64,000 nt of DNA from Phalacrocorax aristotelis (GCF_949628215.1 NC_134311.1:76750090-76814089); one strand, 5' to 3'. Shown: positions 1 to 12,500, counted from the first letter of the stretch. Program-made: numbers and translations. Notes: a model not told the origin generated them from the letters alone.

Positions 1-1954
1 GAAGGACATCAGTTTTTCCTTATCTCTATGAGAATTTTACCAATTAGATTATCTTAGGATTCTACTGAAATATTTCACACCCATCCTTCATTGGAAGTTC
101 ATAGCCAGTAAATGATGAACTTTCCACTTCCTCTCCTCTAAACTCTTAGTTCTCATTTGCTGTTTTTCCCCCAAGGAAGTTTCACTTTTGTGACAACAAC
201 AGGTTTTCATTAATCCCATTGAATGTCATAACTGTCCATTCACCTTATTTTTATTTCTCTAGACCACACAGACACCTAGTTTTTCCTGAGTAATTATTTG
301 GTCCTCAGTTTTGGAGATATATCATTACCTTGTGTAATCAACAGGTTTGAAGGCTTTATTCTCATGAAATCAACAGCTAATTTTTTCTGAACAAGGAGAT
401 TTGAATCAACTTCCTTTATGCTTTAAAACTCTTATCTAATAGTAAATGGGAACTCTATAATTTCCTCAATGTGTATATAAAATCTGGTTGTTGTGATTCA
501 GTTAATCTGTGATTATGGCATAGTTTGCAAAATATTTTGTATTAGTGAATGAGTCTTCAAAATTACATTGTTCTTACAATAATGTTTGGGAAAAATTGCT
601 GCCATCTTTTGGATGCACTCAGGAAAAAAAAGGGAAAAAAAAAACCAACAACACAAAAACAGAAGTGACATTTAGCTGAAAGTTCCAGATGACACATTCT
701 GGATATCTGTTTGACTATGGAAAAGATAATTTCAAATTGCAGAAAGTTACTTTGAGTTAACCAATATTTTCTTCTTTCCCATTTTATATAGTGATGATAG
801 TATAACATCTGTGCAAGAACTGTTTGTTTGGTTAAGCAATACTCATGGGAAATAGCTTTCACTGAAAGATGTGTCACTGACATTGAAGCCAAACAGAACA
901 AGAAAACAGAGATTACGGAAATAGAGAGGAAATTATATCCACTCCCAATATTTAATTTTTTGCATCTATACCTTGTCTTCTTGTTTGAATAGGAAATAAA
1001 ACTTATTTGATCTACAAAATTATTAGAGTTTAGTGTCTCAGCTTATTTACCCTGAAATTTGTTTGGAATCTAGCCTGGTTATATTATATTGTCCTTTTTT
1101 TTTTTTTTCTTCTTCTTTCTTTTTCTTTTGAATTTCCAGAAGATGTAATCAGATGCTTGTTGTGTGGTCAGCTCAATATGCTGGCTTCTGAGACAAACAC
1201 TGCACGTTCAGCAAAGTCTTTTTAAGAACACAGAATGCTAGTGTCAGTGAGAATAAATCAAAGGTGATAATATCTATGAAAAAGAAAACATTGTCCAGAG
1301 AAAATAATGACTCCTCTGAAGAGATACCATTGTCAGAGACTAGCATATCTTGCCAGCACTGGACAGTGATATTAAAATGTGCTGCAAATCTACCTTATCA
1401 CCTGGAGTGAGACTCAGACATGCATTCTGTAACTGTCCGGGCAGGAGAGGAGACTAACAGCAGCTGAGCCATAATGACACTCAGCAAAAAAGTCAAAAGA
1501 AGATGTGGGAAAGAAAGCAGAGTCACAGTAGGCATCCTCCACACTTTCACTGTACAGCTGACCCTGCAGCTAGTTTCATTTCTGCCTGGGCACAAGGACC
1601 GGCAGGCCAACAAGTTACATCCACACTAACCAGCAAGCCATCACCCCTCACCAAGTGTTGGAGTGATGTGACCACTTGTTCTGACGGTAACAGCAGCAAG
1701 CTAACCACTCTCTCCTCACACACAATGGAGCCAAGGTTAGTTTCACAAAAATATCCAATTAAAAAAGCTTATAACATTTCAGTTTGTAACAAATTAAGCT
1801 GACTCATTGTCCCAAGCATGGATTATAGTCTTTTATCCAAGCCATGTGCAAGAGAGAGAGGAATGAAACCCTGCATTAAACAACATTCCTGTTCAGTAAA
1901 CTTGACACTCCCAATTCACCCCTTCTCCCCAAAAATGGTGTTGCTCAAACTTAC
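1..1954 (-). other. RIT2: RIT2 intron 1, 5' portion
   Basis: This stretch follows the RIT2 exon 1 splice donor on the minus strand, so it is the beginning of intron 1; the acceptor and exon 2 lie beyond the left edge. It is AT-rich and shows no coding exon on either strand. Around 1094-1129 the plus strand has a long T/C tract followed by AATTTCCAG, which reads as a strong acceptor-like sequence for an antisense transcript but has no exon evidence. Short A-runs occur near 628-645. Confidence 0.75.
1949..1954 (-). promoter_or_regulatory. RIT2: RIT2 exon 1 splice donor
   Basis: On the minus strand the exon ends in G at 1955 and the intron opens GTAAGT, an exact match to the U1 consensus. Its position immediately after the P-loop lysine-serine explains why the open frame loses Ras similarity here: residues read past this point (GKFEQHHF and on) are intron. 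Confidence 0.9.
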
Positions 1955-2057
1955 CGCTTTTGCCAACTCCCCCTGCTCCTAGCATCACCACCTTGTACTC
2001 TCTGGAGCCTGCTGAAGAATTGCTGGAGGAGCTGATCATTTCATTTTCTAGCTCCAT
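1955..2057 (-). CDS. RIT2: RIT2 (Rin) first coding exon, partial gene
   Basis: RIT2 is a neuron-enriched Ras-family GTPase that lacks a C-terminal lipidation signal, binds the plasma membrane through a basic tail and acts in calmodulin, p38/ERK and dopamine-transporter trafficking pathways (family knowledge). The exon encodes 34 residues plus the first base of codon 35. It begins [18 protein letters not shown] and runs into [16 protein letters not shown], where GAGGVGKS at residues 27-34 is the G1/P-loop that binds GTP phosphates. The MExENE start and the 18-residue leader before REYKVV match mammalian RIT2 rather than RIT1, although the serine-rich middle of the leader differs. The ATG at 2057 has A at -3 and G at +4, a strong Kozak context. 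An upstream in-frame TTG at 2084 is not a likely start. The exon ends AAAAGCG/GTAAGTTT, a near-ideal donor in phase 1, splitting the alanine codon that normally follows GKS. Switch regions, G2-G5 and the basic tail lie on exons outside the window. Confidence 0.93.
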
Positions 2058-2420
2058 CTTGCACGAGACAGAAGAGGGGAGCAAAAGGGAAGGAGCAGCA
2101 ATTGGCAGGTGCTTTCTCTGATCTTAAACAACTATAAAAGCTGTGTTAGGAAAAAAAAAAAAAGCAGAAATGAAAGGTATAATACAAGAGGTACGATTTG
2201 TCAGCCTCACACTCGCTGCTGTGTCTGTGCTAGCTGGAGAAGGTCTCATAGCAACCACTTTAACAGCTTCCAATAAAAATCTCTCTCTGCCCCCTCCCAT
2301 CTCTGTATCATTCTCTGTATTTCTCTTCCTGGACAGAAGCAGTTTTGTAAGGCTCAAGAGCCCTGGTACCTCTGGGTATTGCTGTGTCACTGGAATCAAA
2401 TAAAGCAGAGCCTCCAGAAA
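2058..2420 (-). promoter_or_regulatory. RIT2: RIT2 5' UTR and probable proximal promoter
   Basis: This is the sequence directly upstream of the RIT2 ATG; the transcription start cannot be placed by eye. No minus-strand TATA box stands out and the stretch is not CpG-rich, so it is not a CpG-island promoter. Candidate elements are a minus-strand CCAAT at 2101-2105 next to an E-box CAGGTG at 2106-2111, an RFX-like half-site CATAGCAAC (plus strand) at 2247-2255, a CCAAT word at 2270-2274 and a GC/KLF-type box GCCCCTCCC at 2290-2298. A 12-13 base A-run sits at about 2151-2163. NF-Y, RFX and KLF words together are plausible for a neuronal promoter but remain inference. Confidence 0.45.
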
Positions 2421-3850
2421 AGGAAAATGGATCAGATTTCTTAATTATGATGCTTATTATTCTATGTAGCACTTGCTTGAATCTTAAACAATAATAAAAC
2501 AGATCAGACAACTTCCTTGCAACCTTGGAGTTAAATATTCATCCTATGTTCATCAAGGTTGCTAGATTTACATAATACTATTAGAAGTGAAAAACGCAAC
2601 AACTTTTAAGAGTCTTTGTTCTTCATGAAGCTTACTGAAAAGCAGAGAAGTTTTCTAAGGTTAGGTTTGGCCTTGGATCAATTCTCTTTTAGTTCAGTTT
2701 GCAGCAATTATTTGCAGAAATAAACCAGGTATTTTGAAAAATGTTGGTTTGTTTGTTTGTTTTCCCCACAAAGAATTTTGGAAGGGGACTGGGACTGAAG
2801 AGAGTGGGAACAAATCATTCATCCAGAAAATATCCATGTAAGCAAAAAAGCAAAAAAAATTGTTATAAGTATTTCATACTTATGTCAAGTGATTTACCTA
2901 ACCAATGTGGTCAGTACAAATAAATAAGAAAATAATAAAGCACAAAGTCTGTAGATGACATTCAGTCTGAAAATCTCCTATTAGAATTATTCAGTGAAAA
3001 CTTACAAGAAAAGCCTGCAGCCCTTCATTGATTTCTGATGATGTCCCTAACAGATCTAGCATATTTAAAGAATGTGATAAGTAATACAATATCTGCCCAG
3101 CTTTAACTGTTATGCAATATTTTTGAGGACCAAAAAGCATTGACTGAAAAAGGGGTGGAAAGCAAAACTTTCGCTCTTTTGAAAAGTGCTGGGTTTTCAT
3201 GACACTTGCAACCATTAAGGAGACAGGGAGATGGAAGCAGGAGAGGCAACTAGTAAAGTAATCAGTCTTGGAAGTCAGACACCTGCTCCTGTCCACTCCT
3301 CCAATTATTTCACAGAGAGTAAACATATGACGTTGCTCAGGAATACAGAATTAAAAATTGGAAAGAAAAAAAAATCATCACTTTTTAAGGACATGATTTA
3401 AAGAAAATTAGGAAGGCAATTAAAAGATATAGAAGAGCACATGTATGAAAGCTAGTTTAATGGACTGAGAAAACACATGATTAAATAAAAGAGATACATA
3501 GGTATGATGATAGAATTAGAACTGGAATGGAGAAGGTGAACAGAACTTAAATATTCATTTTCCCTCCTAATAAAAGAATTAGGAAACATCAGATGGAACA
3601 GGTAACAGCTGGGTTCAAAACCAAAGTACTTTAAGAGTCATGCTGACTTGAGGAACTTCTTGCCCCATGATGTTTCGAGCCCTACAAATGAACTTGTAAT
3701 GAAAAAGAATTTACATGCAGAGTAATACAAAATCCACCGTGGACTGTTAAAGTCACCAGTTCTTGCTTAAGAAGTACTCAAGCAACAGACCCTGGGAAAA
3801 CACTGAAGAATGGAAGTATGATGGTCTGTTTACAGCTACACCAAAAAAGT
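2421..3850. other. Intergenic DNA upstream of RIT2
   Basis: No coding exon or recognisable transposon is visible. A short (GTTT)n tract lies at 2746-2763. Open frames here are short, lack family resemblance and end at random stops. Confidence 0.6.
2746..2763 (+). repeat. (GTTT)n microsatellite
   Basis: Four to five tandem GTTT units are directly visible. A second tract of the same motif occurs at 23712-23734. Confidence 0.85.
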
Positions 3851-4079
3851 TGCTCTTGGGGAGATTCCAGTTGGACACCACAGGAAAAATTTTCACAGTG
3901 AGGACAGTCACCATTGGAATAATCTCCCCAGGGAAGTGGTTGACTCGGCCACGTTGGACACCTTCAAGAGTCATCTGGACGGGGTGCTGGGCCATCTTGT
4001 CTAGACTGGGCTCTTCCTAGAAAGGCTGGACTAGATGATCCCTGAGGTCCCTTCCAACCTGGGATTCTGTGATTCTGTA
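3851..4079 (+). mobile_element. CR1 LINE fragment, 3' end, plus orientation
   Basis: This is a 5'-truncated CR1 non-LTR retroposon. It matches the last part of the CR1 reverse-transcriptase frame and the 3' UTR: GGGGAGATTCCAGTTGGACA near 3857, then the tract encoding the final RT residues, then CTAGATGATCCCTGAGGTCC at about 4031-4050, CTTCCAACCT and two terminal octamer-like units (GATTCTGT) ending near 4079. The terminal octamers and position mark the intact 3' end expected of CR1. It carries indels and no usable frame. The 5' boundary is approximate. Confidence 0.88.
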
Positions 4080-4869
4080 AAGTCCTCCAGAATCAGGATC
4101 TGCTAGTGCTGTCCTACAGGATTTCGGTAATAACCATGCTGTGAGTAGCTTTGTACTACCACAGCTGGGTGGCTGTGTTGATGTTTGGATGCAAAGCTCA
4201 GAGTTCAGAAGGATTTGGTCTTCAGAGCATAAAATAGAACTTAACAAGGAAATTCTGAATGTAAAAATGTGACATCTAAATATTGAGTTTCAGCAGAAAG
4301 AGACAGGTAGGTCAGTAAATCCCCATTGTGATTAGAATTCCATTTTCACTAAAATCATCCTCAAATATTCAATATTGACATATTAGATAAAAGTAATAAG
4401 GATTCCAAAATCACTGCTTAGAACATCTTGGTTTTCCTGGTAATCTCCCACCAACACAGCAATCTCCTTCTCAGGAGCTTTTAACCCCACAATTGGCAGT
4501 AACATTTGGCTGACGTTAAAATGTCAGGAAAGTGAGTGGTTGTGGGCATGAGTCAAAAGACAAGCTAAGGAAAATATTCCAAAAAATCTTAGTGAAGATT
4601 ATGTACATGTAATAGATAAGTCAAATTTTTTTTCTGCTCTTGGTGTTTGCCAGAGTGAAGTGGAAGTTGTGGTCTTGTTTTTTTTGGAGCTGGAAAGCGG
4701 GTAAGGAATATAAAAAATGGAAGAGGCTACGAAAGGGAATTATGTTAGTGCAGCACGCAGAATAATACAGAAACAAACTGAAAGTCAGTTCTTAATCTTT
4801 TATAAGAAAGTCTGGAAAAATGAAGACAGCATTTTAATGTGTGAAACAGTGGAATAAAATATTTTTACC
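4080..4869. other. Intergenic DNA between two CR1 fragments
   Basis: AT-rich unique sequence separates the two plus-strand CR1 copies. I see no exon, RNA gene or repeat in it. Confidence 0.5.
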
Positions 4870-5647
4870 TATTGATGCACCTTACCAGGTGCAAGGTCCT
4901 GCCCCTGGGGAGGAACAACCCCAGGCACCGGTACAGGCTGAGGACTGAACTACTGGAAAGCAGCTCTGCTGAGAAGGCCCTGGGGGTGCTGGGGGGCAGC
5001 GAGGTGACCCTGAACCGGGCCCTTGTGGCCAAGAGGCCAGCAGTGTCGTGGCCTGCATTAAAAGGTGTGTGGCCAGCAGGTCGAGGGAGGTTACCCTCCC
5101 CTCTGCTCTGCTCTAGTGAGACCACATTTGGAGTGGTGTGTCCAGTTCTGGGCCCCCCAGTTCAAGAAGGATGTGGAACTGCTTGAGCAAGTCCAGGGGA
5201 GATCTACGAAGATGATCATAGGGCTGGAGCATTTCCCTTGTGAGGAAAGGCTGAGAGACCTGGGTTTGTTCAGCCTGGAGAAGAGAAGGCTGAGGGGGGA
5301 TCTCATCAATGCCTATATCTGAAGGGCAGGTGTCAGGAGGGTGGGACTAGACTCATTTCAATAGTGTCCAAGGGGCAATGGGCACAAGTTGGAACACAGG
5401 AATGTGTTCGTGATTATGAGGACAAACCCCTTCCCTGTGTGGTTGCCAGAGCAGTGGCACAGGCTGCCCAGAGAGGCTGTGGGGTCCCTTCCCTGGAGAC
5501 ATTCACCCCCCGCCTGGACGCGGCCCTGTGCCCCTGCTCTGGGGGTGCCTGCTCAAGCAGGGGTGGGACGGGGTGAGCTCCAGAGGTCCCTTCCAACCCC
5601 CACCAGTCTGGGGTTCTGGGATTCTGTGATTCTGTGATTCTGTGATT
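4870..5647 (+). mobile_element. CR1 LINE fragment, 3' end, plus orientation, GC-rich subfamily
   Basis: A 5'-truncated CR1 of about 780 bases, clearly more GC-rich than its surroundings. Translation shows the RT C-terminal blocks in order: a segment related to the HLxR(C)xVLPLG region near 4878-4930, then [20 protein letters not shown] around 5120-5180, then [18 protein letters not shown] around 5260-5310. The frame is interrupted near 5320 (stop after NAYI) and shifts afterwards. The 3' UTR ends in GGTCCCTTCCAACCCCC and three exact ATTCTGTG octamers at 5621-5644. The repeated octamer is the diagnostic CR1 terminus. The element is dead, as RT is partial and frameshifted. Confidence 0.93.
5621..5644 (+). 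repeat. (ATTCTGTG)3, CR1 3' terminal octamers
   Basis: Three exact tandem copies of the 8-base unit close the CR1 at 4870-5647. In this family the octamer is thought to be recognised by the element's RT during target-primed insertion. Confidence 0.95.
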
Positions 5648-8600
5648 GACAATTAACCATTTAAAATATCTGCTTTAAAGACAAAGGTTCAAGTTTATTA
5701 AACTTCAACAGTTTATAAGTATTATTACATTATATAAATGCCTGGACAAACATATCTTCCTAACTTTCACAGAGACTTCTCCAGAGCCTAAAAAGGTGAT
5801 ACTGCATTCTTATTTATAATGCAATACTTGTTCTAATTGTTTTTCCTCATAACTTCCTCTTGACAAACACTCTAGTCTGCCCTAATTTCATGCAGTTCAG
5901 CAGTAGAGAAAAAGTATTTAGCTTCATTCCCATCTATGATAACATCAATTAGCCTTTCTTCTTCCACCTGAGCAGAAAAGTACAAGGCTTTGCTTTTAGT
6001 CTCCTGCCAACAAAATTAATACTGAGATGACTTGAAATGACTAAGCTTGAAACACTTAATAGTATAGGGAAAAAATCGCCGGTGTACAGACAACAGAAAA
6101 AAACAGTATAAAGTACAACTGTTGAACCTGAGATACTAAAGTTTTTATAATGGGTGACTTATTCCACAAGAAATTCCAACCCTCTATATTACCTCTTTGT
6201 TGCTTTGCATTAAGGACACGTTTATCATGACGTAAATACATAGAAAACTGTCCGCAGGCACACAAAAGCAACAGCAAAGGTAGGAAAATGCTTTGGGTAC
6301 TAACCTAGAATGAATCATTTATTTAACAAATTCAGACTCTATTGCTGTTTAATATTGCTTATGACCATACAGCAAATCTGCTGATTTTTTTTCTATATTT
6401 TTAATTTGCTATTCAAACTCTCTCTAAAATACAGCAATCAACTGAAAGCATTAGGTATTCAAAATCTAGCAACTGCTTTGTTTGAATTCATATTTTGACA
6501 GTTAGTATTGAAATGGCTGGATACTTAGATCTTTAAGGATGCTTAGGTCTTAAGCATAAGACAACATACCTATAGGTATGTTAGAAGAGAAGCAGGTGAG
6601 CTTTTTCTAGAGAAAATGACATTATAAAACATATTCCATTCATCCTACATCCCCACTTGCTCTGGGGGTGTTGAATAAAATAATGAGATGTTAATACAAC
6701 ATGTAAATGTTCTAAATTTTTTTTCCTAGAGCACTTTATGTTGAGCAGATTCTATCAATTAACTTGGATAAATATTCTTGTCATTAGGCAGAGAGCTTAT
6801 GAGTTTAAAAACTTGAAGAGCAAGCAAGCAAAATGCAAATTTTGACTGATTTGTGATCCAGTAAGTGATGGGTTTAAAGGTACGTGAACCATTTAATAAT
6901 AGTGAATATGCATGATCTCACTGGGGGTATGCCATTATGGAAACACTGACCACTCTTCTGTCCCTCATGTTTACATGTTAAGCACAACAGAGAGAGGAAA
7001 TGTAGAAAGCATCCTTCATAAAAAGGCATACAAGTGCACCTTGTTGAATTGCTGAAGTGCTGCTATGACAAGAAAGAGCGCTAATGCAGAAATCATTGCA
7101 CAGCAATGGAGAACTGCTCCAATCTGCTCCTGAGAAAAAATGCATTTGACACACTAGCTTAACTTGATCAATTCTGAGTAAAGCTAGCATAACAACGTAA
7201 TTGCTAGGGGACTTCAAAAATGTTAAACTTAAATTTTATGTTAACAGATTTAACATATTAATTCTTAAATATGCTGAGCACCTCTGAATCATATTGCTAA
7301 GGGACCTTGAAGAAACTACAGAAGCAGCTCTGCATTTTTGGAATTCAGATTCCTACTACAAATATCCAGTGGTTCAATCACGCATCTGTCACAGGCACGC
7401 AGACTTCCTTAAGTAATGCCCATCCCTTTTTCTATTCTCCAAATTATTCATTTGTAAGATGACTCAGTGTGTCACACATAGTATACTCGATGGGACACTT
7501 GACAACACCCCACCTTGAAGCTGGCTCTTCAGTTCAAGCTGTTAAGATGTACGACTTTTGTTCTGAAGTTCTTATTTCTGTCCCTAGTGTCAGAAAACAT
7601 ACTGTCCCCTGCCTTTGCTGTAATGCATTTTAATCTAAACCTTACTGGCAAAAGCAACTGAAAGGTGAAAAGATGTGAGACTATTAACAGAAAACATGAA
7701 ACATCTTCAGAGTCCATAGAGTAAAGGGACATTGTGGGTTTGGTCTTGTCGAAGAGGGGAGGTTTGCCATGAGCAGTATCTTCTTTTTGTTTATCTAGCA
7801 GGTCAAACAATGCCACTAATATTGTACTTGCTGTACAAAGGTTTGAGAAACAAGGGCAGTTTATCACATTCTTGAGAACACTCAAGTAATGTTAACTTTA
7901 GAAGTTCTTACAAGTGACTACTAACTTCATACAGATCAGAAACATTGAAGGTCATGTCCTAGAGTATGTCAAAGGGAAAAGCTATTTTCTCTGGGTTTCC
8001 AATAAGGTTTCACAAATGATTTATGATCTCCCTGTCAAGAAGTTCTAATGATTGCAGGTTATTTATAGATTTCTGTTGAATTTTAATTACATTTATCGAT
8101 AAGACTTTTATGCTTTCAAATGCAACACTAATATTCAGAATGTGCAAATCTTAAACATCTCAAAGCCTTAAGTCCACATAAACACGTTCTCTGTGAGCAT
8201 GAATACATGTTTATTCTAAATTCATTCACCTTCGAGTGCTTTTGCTAGGATGGAAAATTACAAGCACGATATAATATGAAATACTATAAAAATAGGGTTA
8301 GAAAATCTCTGAAGTGGCCACCTTTTTCATCCCTGCCACGCTTCACATTTCCGTTTAAGTAATTTGAACAATATTTGCTTAACCTTACTTTAAAGTCTTC
8401 CAGAGAGAGAAATTACCTAGTTTCTCAAAAGCTGAGATAAATTGCCTCACTATCCTTAGAAATGTCTTTGAAACCCAAAAGTCCTTTATTGCACAATAAG
8501 ATTATCACTTTGCATCCAACCTGTTACAGTTATTATGAAAAGGCATAGTGAACGTACCAAACACATATTTAAATAGTGAGCTAGTGAATCAAATAAACAA

Positions 8601-9478
8601 GATAAATATAGTGAATGTTGTTCTCCTCAGCCTTCCTGTCTCTTCTCATTCTTTCATGCCTCTATCAATCTTCCTTCACAAGTAATTTATTAAACTTTTA
8701 AGCTTCTTGTGTTCCCAAAGACTCTCCACTGCCTGCTTTGAAGTGTGCTTCCCAAATCTGGCCACATTATTTTTTCAAGACTTCATATAATGTGGATTTA
8801 CACCTACTACCAGTGCATTTCAAGCTTAGAATAGCTACAGTAAACACAGGCAATGAACGGTAACAGATGTAAAACTTTTAGTATTTTCCAGTCTGTATTT
8901 GAATTCTTTCAATAACAAATCATAGTCTTCTGGGTTTGTGTCAGTTTCTGACTTCTAGCTTTTCACTACTCTCTCCTTTTTCAAGTGGTCTTTGTCGTAT
9001 TGGTGCTGGAAAAAGAAGATTCTTTTAATTTTGCTTGTTACAAAATAGAATAGTCTCTCATTTTGACTGTTACCTTGAAGGTGTTTATGATGAAGATAAT
9101 GTCTTCATTCCAAAAGTCCTGCACTTGAAAACAGTTTCCTGAACTTCACTTCAGGCATGTGAATTTTAACAGTGAACCATGTCAAATAAAGTATCAGTAA
9201 TTAAAGAAAAAGAAAAAAGCAGTAGAGAGTCTCTTGAGTTTGGTCTGTTACCAGTCATTCAGATGCTTTCCACTTCACTATCCATAAGTAAACCCACAGA
9301 GACTAGCTTCAGCTTCGTCAGGTAAACATCAAACAGGATAAATCTGGATTTTTTCACCTAGACTTTCCTGGCATCATGGATTATTTTCCACGTTGAGATA
9401 GCTTTATTCTAGAAATCAAATTGTTTATTGGTATTCTGTTGGTTGAGCTGAAGTGAGTACTTTTGCAGTTCTTAAACC

Positions 9479-9502
9479 ATTATTGTTGCAATTAACAATA
9501 AT
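9479..9502. repeat. 9-bp perfect inverted repeat with SOX-like half-sites
   Basis: ATTATTGTT at 9479-9487 and its exact complement AACAATAAT at 9494-9502 flank a 6-base spacer (GCAATT). Each arm holds ATTGTT/AACAAT, the core recognised by SOX HMG proteins. The order ATTGTT then AACAAT is the reverse of the classic SoxE dimer arrangement. Binding is inference; the symmetry is seen directly. Confidence 0.7.
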
Positions 9503-12500
9503 ATTCTAAGTGCATAATTAAGCTGAACAACTGTACCAACAATAAGAATGAACAAGTCAGTTCCTTTAAACTCATCAGTGAAAGCTTTCTTCAAGAGAAT
9601 TCAGACTTTTGGTTAGCTGAATCTCCCATTGGACGTACTGCTTCTTATGTTGAATAGAGGAATATTTATCAAATTTAGAGTAACGGAGGCTTGGACTCAG
9701 CTACCTAATGAGCTGAATAATTAATTACAAGAAACAACACAAAAATGAATATATATACGGTTGTTTTCAGAAGTAGTAGTGCAATCTCTTATTGACTACA
9801 AGTTTCCGTTGTCATTCTGTTGATACCTGTGCCTTAACTCTGATGAACTTACATATTTTAACAGCTTCCAACCAGTTTAAATGGACCAGTTTCATACATA
9901 AAAGTAATAAAAATAATACTGAAAACACTAAGAATCCTGCATGAAAGATATGTCTGTATTTTATAAATCTGAGGTAAACTCTTGCATTTAAGTTCTAACA
10001 AATGGCTTATGAACTAGATAAGTGTGTAAATTCATTTATTTGGAAAGTTCTTACAGAGTTTGTTGTAGAAGATTACAAATATTCCACTTGTGGCTTCCAC
10101 TACATTTCAAGATCTGCTCTACCAAAGACACTAGACACAGCAGTCTGTCACTGGTTAGTGTGTTAATCAGTTTAAAGATGTTCTTCTTACAAAATATTGT
10201 AAGATCAATAGGCTTACATGTTAGGAAAACAGCTAAACTAACCTCTGTATGGCATGAAAAGCAAAGCAGCACTGTAATTTTATAATGTTGTTAATTAACC
10301 ATGAGTGAAAAAATCTGTCACTGTAGGCTTCATTGTATCACTAACTGTTCAACTTTTAAAAGATCACCTTTTGGAAAAAGAAATAATTCAGAAAACTCGT
10401 GCAAAATCAGAACCCCAGTTCTTTGTATTGGAAATACTTAATAACTCTTTCTGGAGTCAGATTTGTTAAAGAATTGTCCAAGAAAATATAGTATGTTAGA
10501 TGACCTATTAATCTTCTATTTCCAAGCTTTAATGTCAGTTTTCATATCAGGTATGGCTTTCATTGCTCTATAAAGAAAATTCTTTGCAATTTGGAGAAAG
10601 AAGGATAAAGACATGAGATGGCTCTGAAAATTAAAATACTGAATTGATTGAGAGGCTACATTCACTGGGTGATGACTTTCTTGAGCAGCCCACTGAGATC
10701 ACCAAAAGTAGCCTTTTCAGGTACCCACAAAGAAAGCCTTCTGTCTGCTTATCAAAGACAATATTTCAATTAAGTATTCACTGGTATTCCTATTAAATTA
10801 GTAAAAATATAATCCAAAGGGAGGCAAAAAAACCACCCAAACTAGCCCTGCTTCAGTGACATGTCATCATTATCAAAGCTTTGGGAAATGACAAAGAAAA
10901 TCCTAAATCTGTTATCTGTGACTACATTACTACCAATAAAAAAAATTAATTGGAGACATAGTAAAGAATGGATACCTAGATAAAATCTTTCATACTTCTG
11001 AGAAGTGCTTTCAGCAAAGACTGCATAAACAAATATTTTCTTCTCTTAGGAGGGCAGATTTGTCTTGACAAGCAAAACATATTTTTCAAATTCTATATTG
11101 AGGATCACGTCAAAAAGCCACAGCTGATAAAGCCTGGAGAGAGGACTTACAGGTTTTAATGAAAGCTGAATCCCCTTATGTTTGTCTTACTTCAACTTAG
11201 AAAGCTCATAAATGGGCCAAGTCCTATGAAGTTTAAGAAGTTGACTAAATTGTTTACTGGAACCATATCATCAACAAATATCCATGTAGACACACTGCTG
11301 ACACAACCTAATTTTACATTCAAATTAAGTCCCACTGTTTCTCTGTGTTTACCAAAGTTAATTTACTTTTCTTTTCCAGAAATACCCAGTCTGACTCTAG
11401 ACAGTCTGGAACTTCACAGAAGCTGTTAGTACTTTCACCTATAGCTATCTGGAAATACAATCACTTTATGAAAAAAAAAAAATCTTGGTGGTAGCGCTTT
11501 CCCTGATTCATCTTTACTCAGTGATGGAGAAGTGTCTCATGACTAGGGCCATAACCAAATTCCTTTAAGCAACTGAGCTCAGAGTTTTGAGACAAAGAAC
11601 CATATGTCTCTGTCCAAAATAAATATGGCTTATGTATTAATTGTTATGACAAGTGAAATTCAAATGTTAACAAATACATCCACCCACCAAATTCCACCCT
11701 ATTATGTCCACAAATCTCTAAGAGGTTTTCCTTCCGATGTTTTTTTTAAATTTGGAATCAAATGTGTACATACATGTATGTACAAACTCATACATAACAA
11801 CGTGTATGGACAATATAACTTAAACAGAGTATTTTAGAACAAGACTTAAAAAACTACTCTACAACGTTATTTCCAAGCATGCATTCAACCAATGTAGTTT
11901 TACCATTTTCTTCCTGGCAATGTTGTTCCAGGACTCCGAGAGGTGAGAAAGGTATTACTGAGAAGCCATTTAATGTGCTGCCTGTGAGAACAGAATAGTA
12001 AAAACAAATGTCCTGCCCAGTTTTCTTATGAAAAAAACTTGATTTTAAGCCTCATCTGGTCAGATCTCAAGTCCCAGATACTTTTTCCTTCCATAAGATC
12101 AGGTTCAGAGTTCTGACACAAAAGCCCTGAGGATCAGAACACCTGTGCTAGAATGAAGTTTGGACAGAAACTGAGAATTTTGTATGTGTGAGACTGTTTC
12201 TGGTACTTTTTGCTGTCTGTGGATACTAATGTGCCTGGAAGACATACCCACAGTTATTCATGAAGAGGACCAGACTGAAAAATTTATCCTTCTTCATTTT
12301 TCTGTAGCTGTTTGCTGTAGAGGGTCCTTGACAATACAACAAAAGGAAAAGGCTAAGACAATAATGGATCTTTAATAGGAAGGAGTACTCAAATACCATG
12401 TTAGACAGAGGCCAACAAAGAGATCAGAGGAATTTGTGTTCTTCCTAGTAACTAAAGACTATAAAGAATTCTTGAATGAATACTGGCAACCAGCCAAGCC

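Noticed and set aside
563..901. 112-residue open frame on the minus strand
   Set aside because: It lies inside RIT2 intron 1, is rich in F, C and V, has no family motif and no splice logic; consistent with a chance frame in AT-rich DNA.
1893..1954. Open-frame continuation after the RIT2 P-loop (GKFEQHHF and on)
   Set aside because: It begins exactly at a consensus GTAAGT donor and loses all Ras similarity; it is intron.
2058..2084. N-terminal extension of RIT2 from an upstream in-frame TTG
   Set aside because: The ATG at 2057 has a strong Kozak context and gives the leader length of mammalian RIT2.
2124..2511. Overlapping short frames on both strands upstream of RIT2
   Set aside because: Probably promoter and UTR sequence; no motif, and frames on both strands overlap each other.
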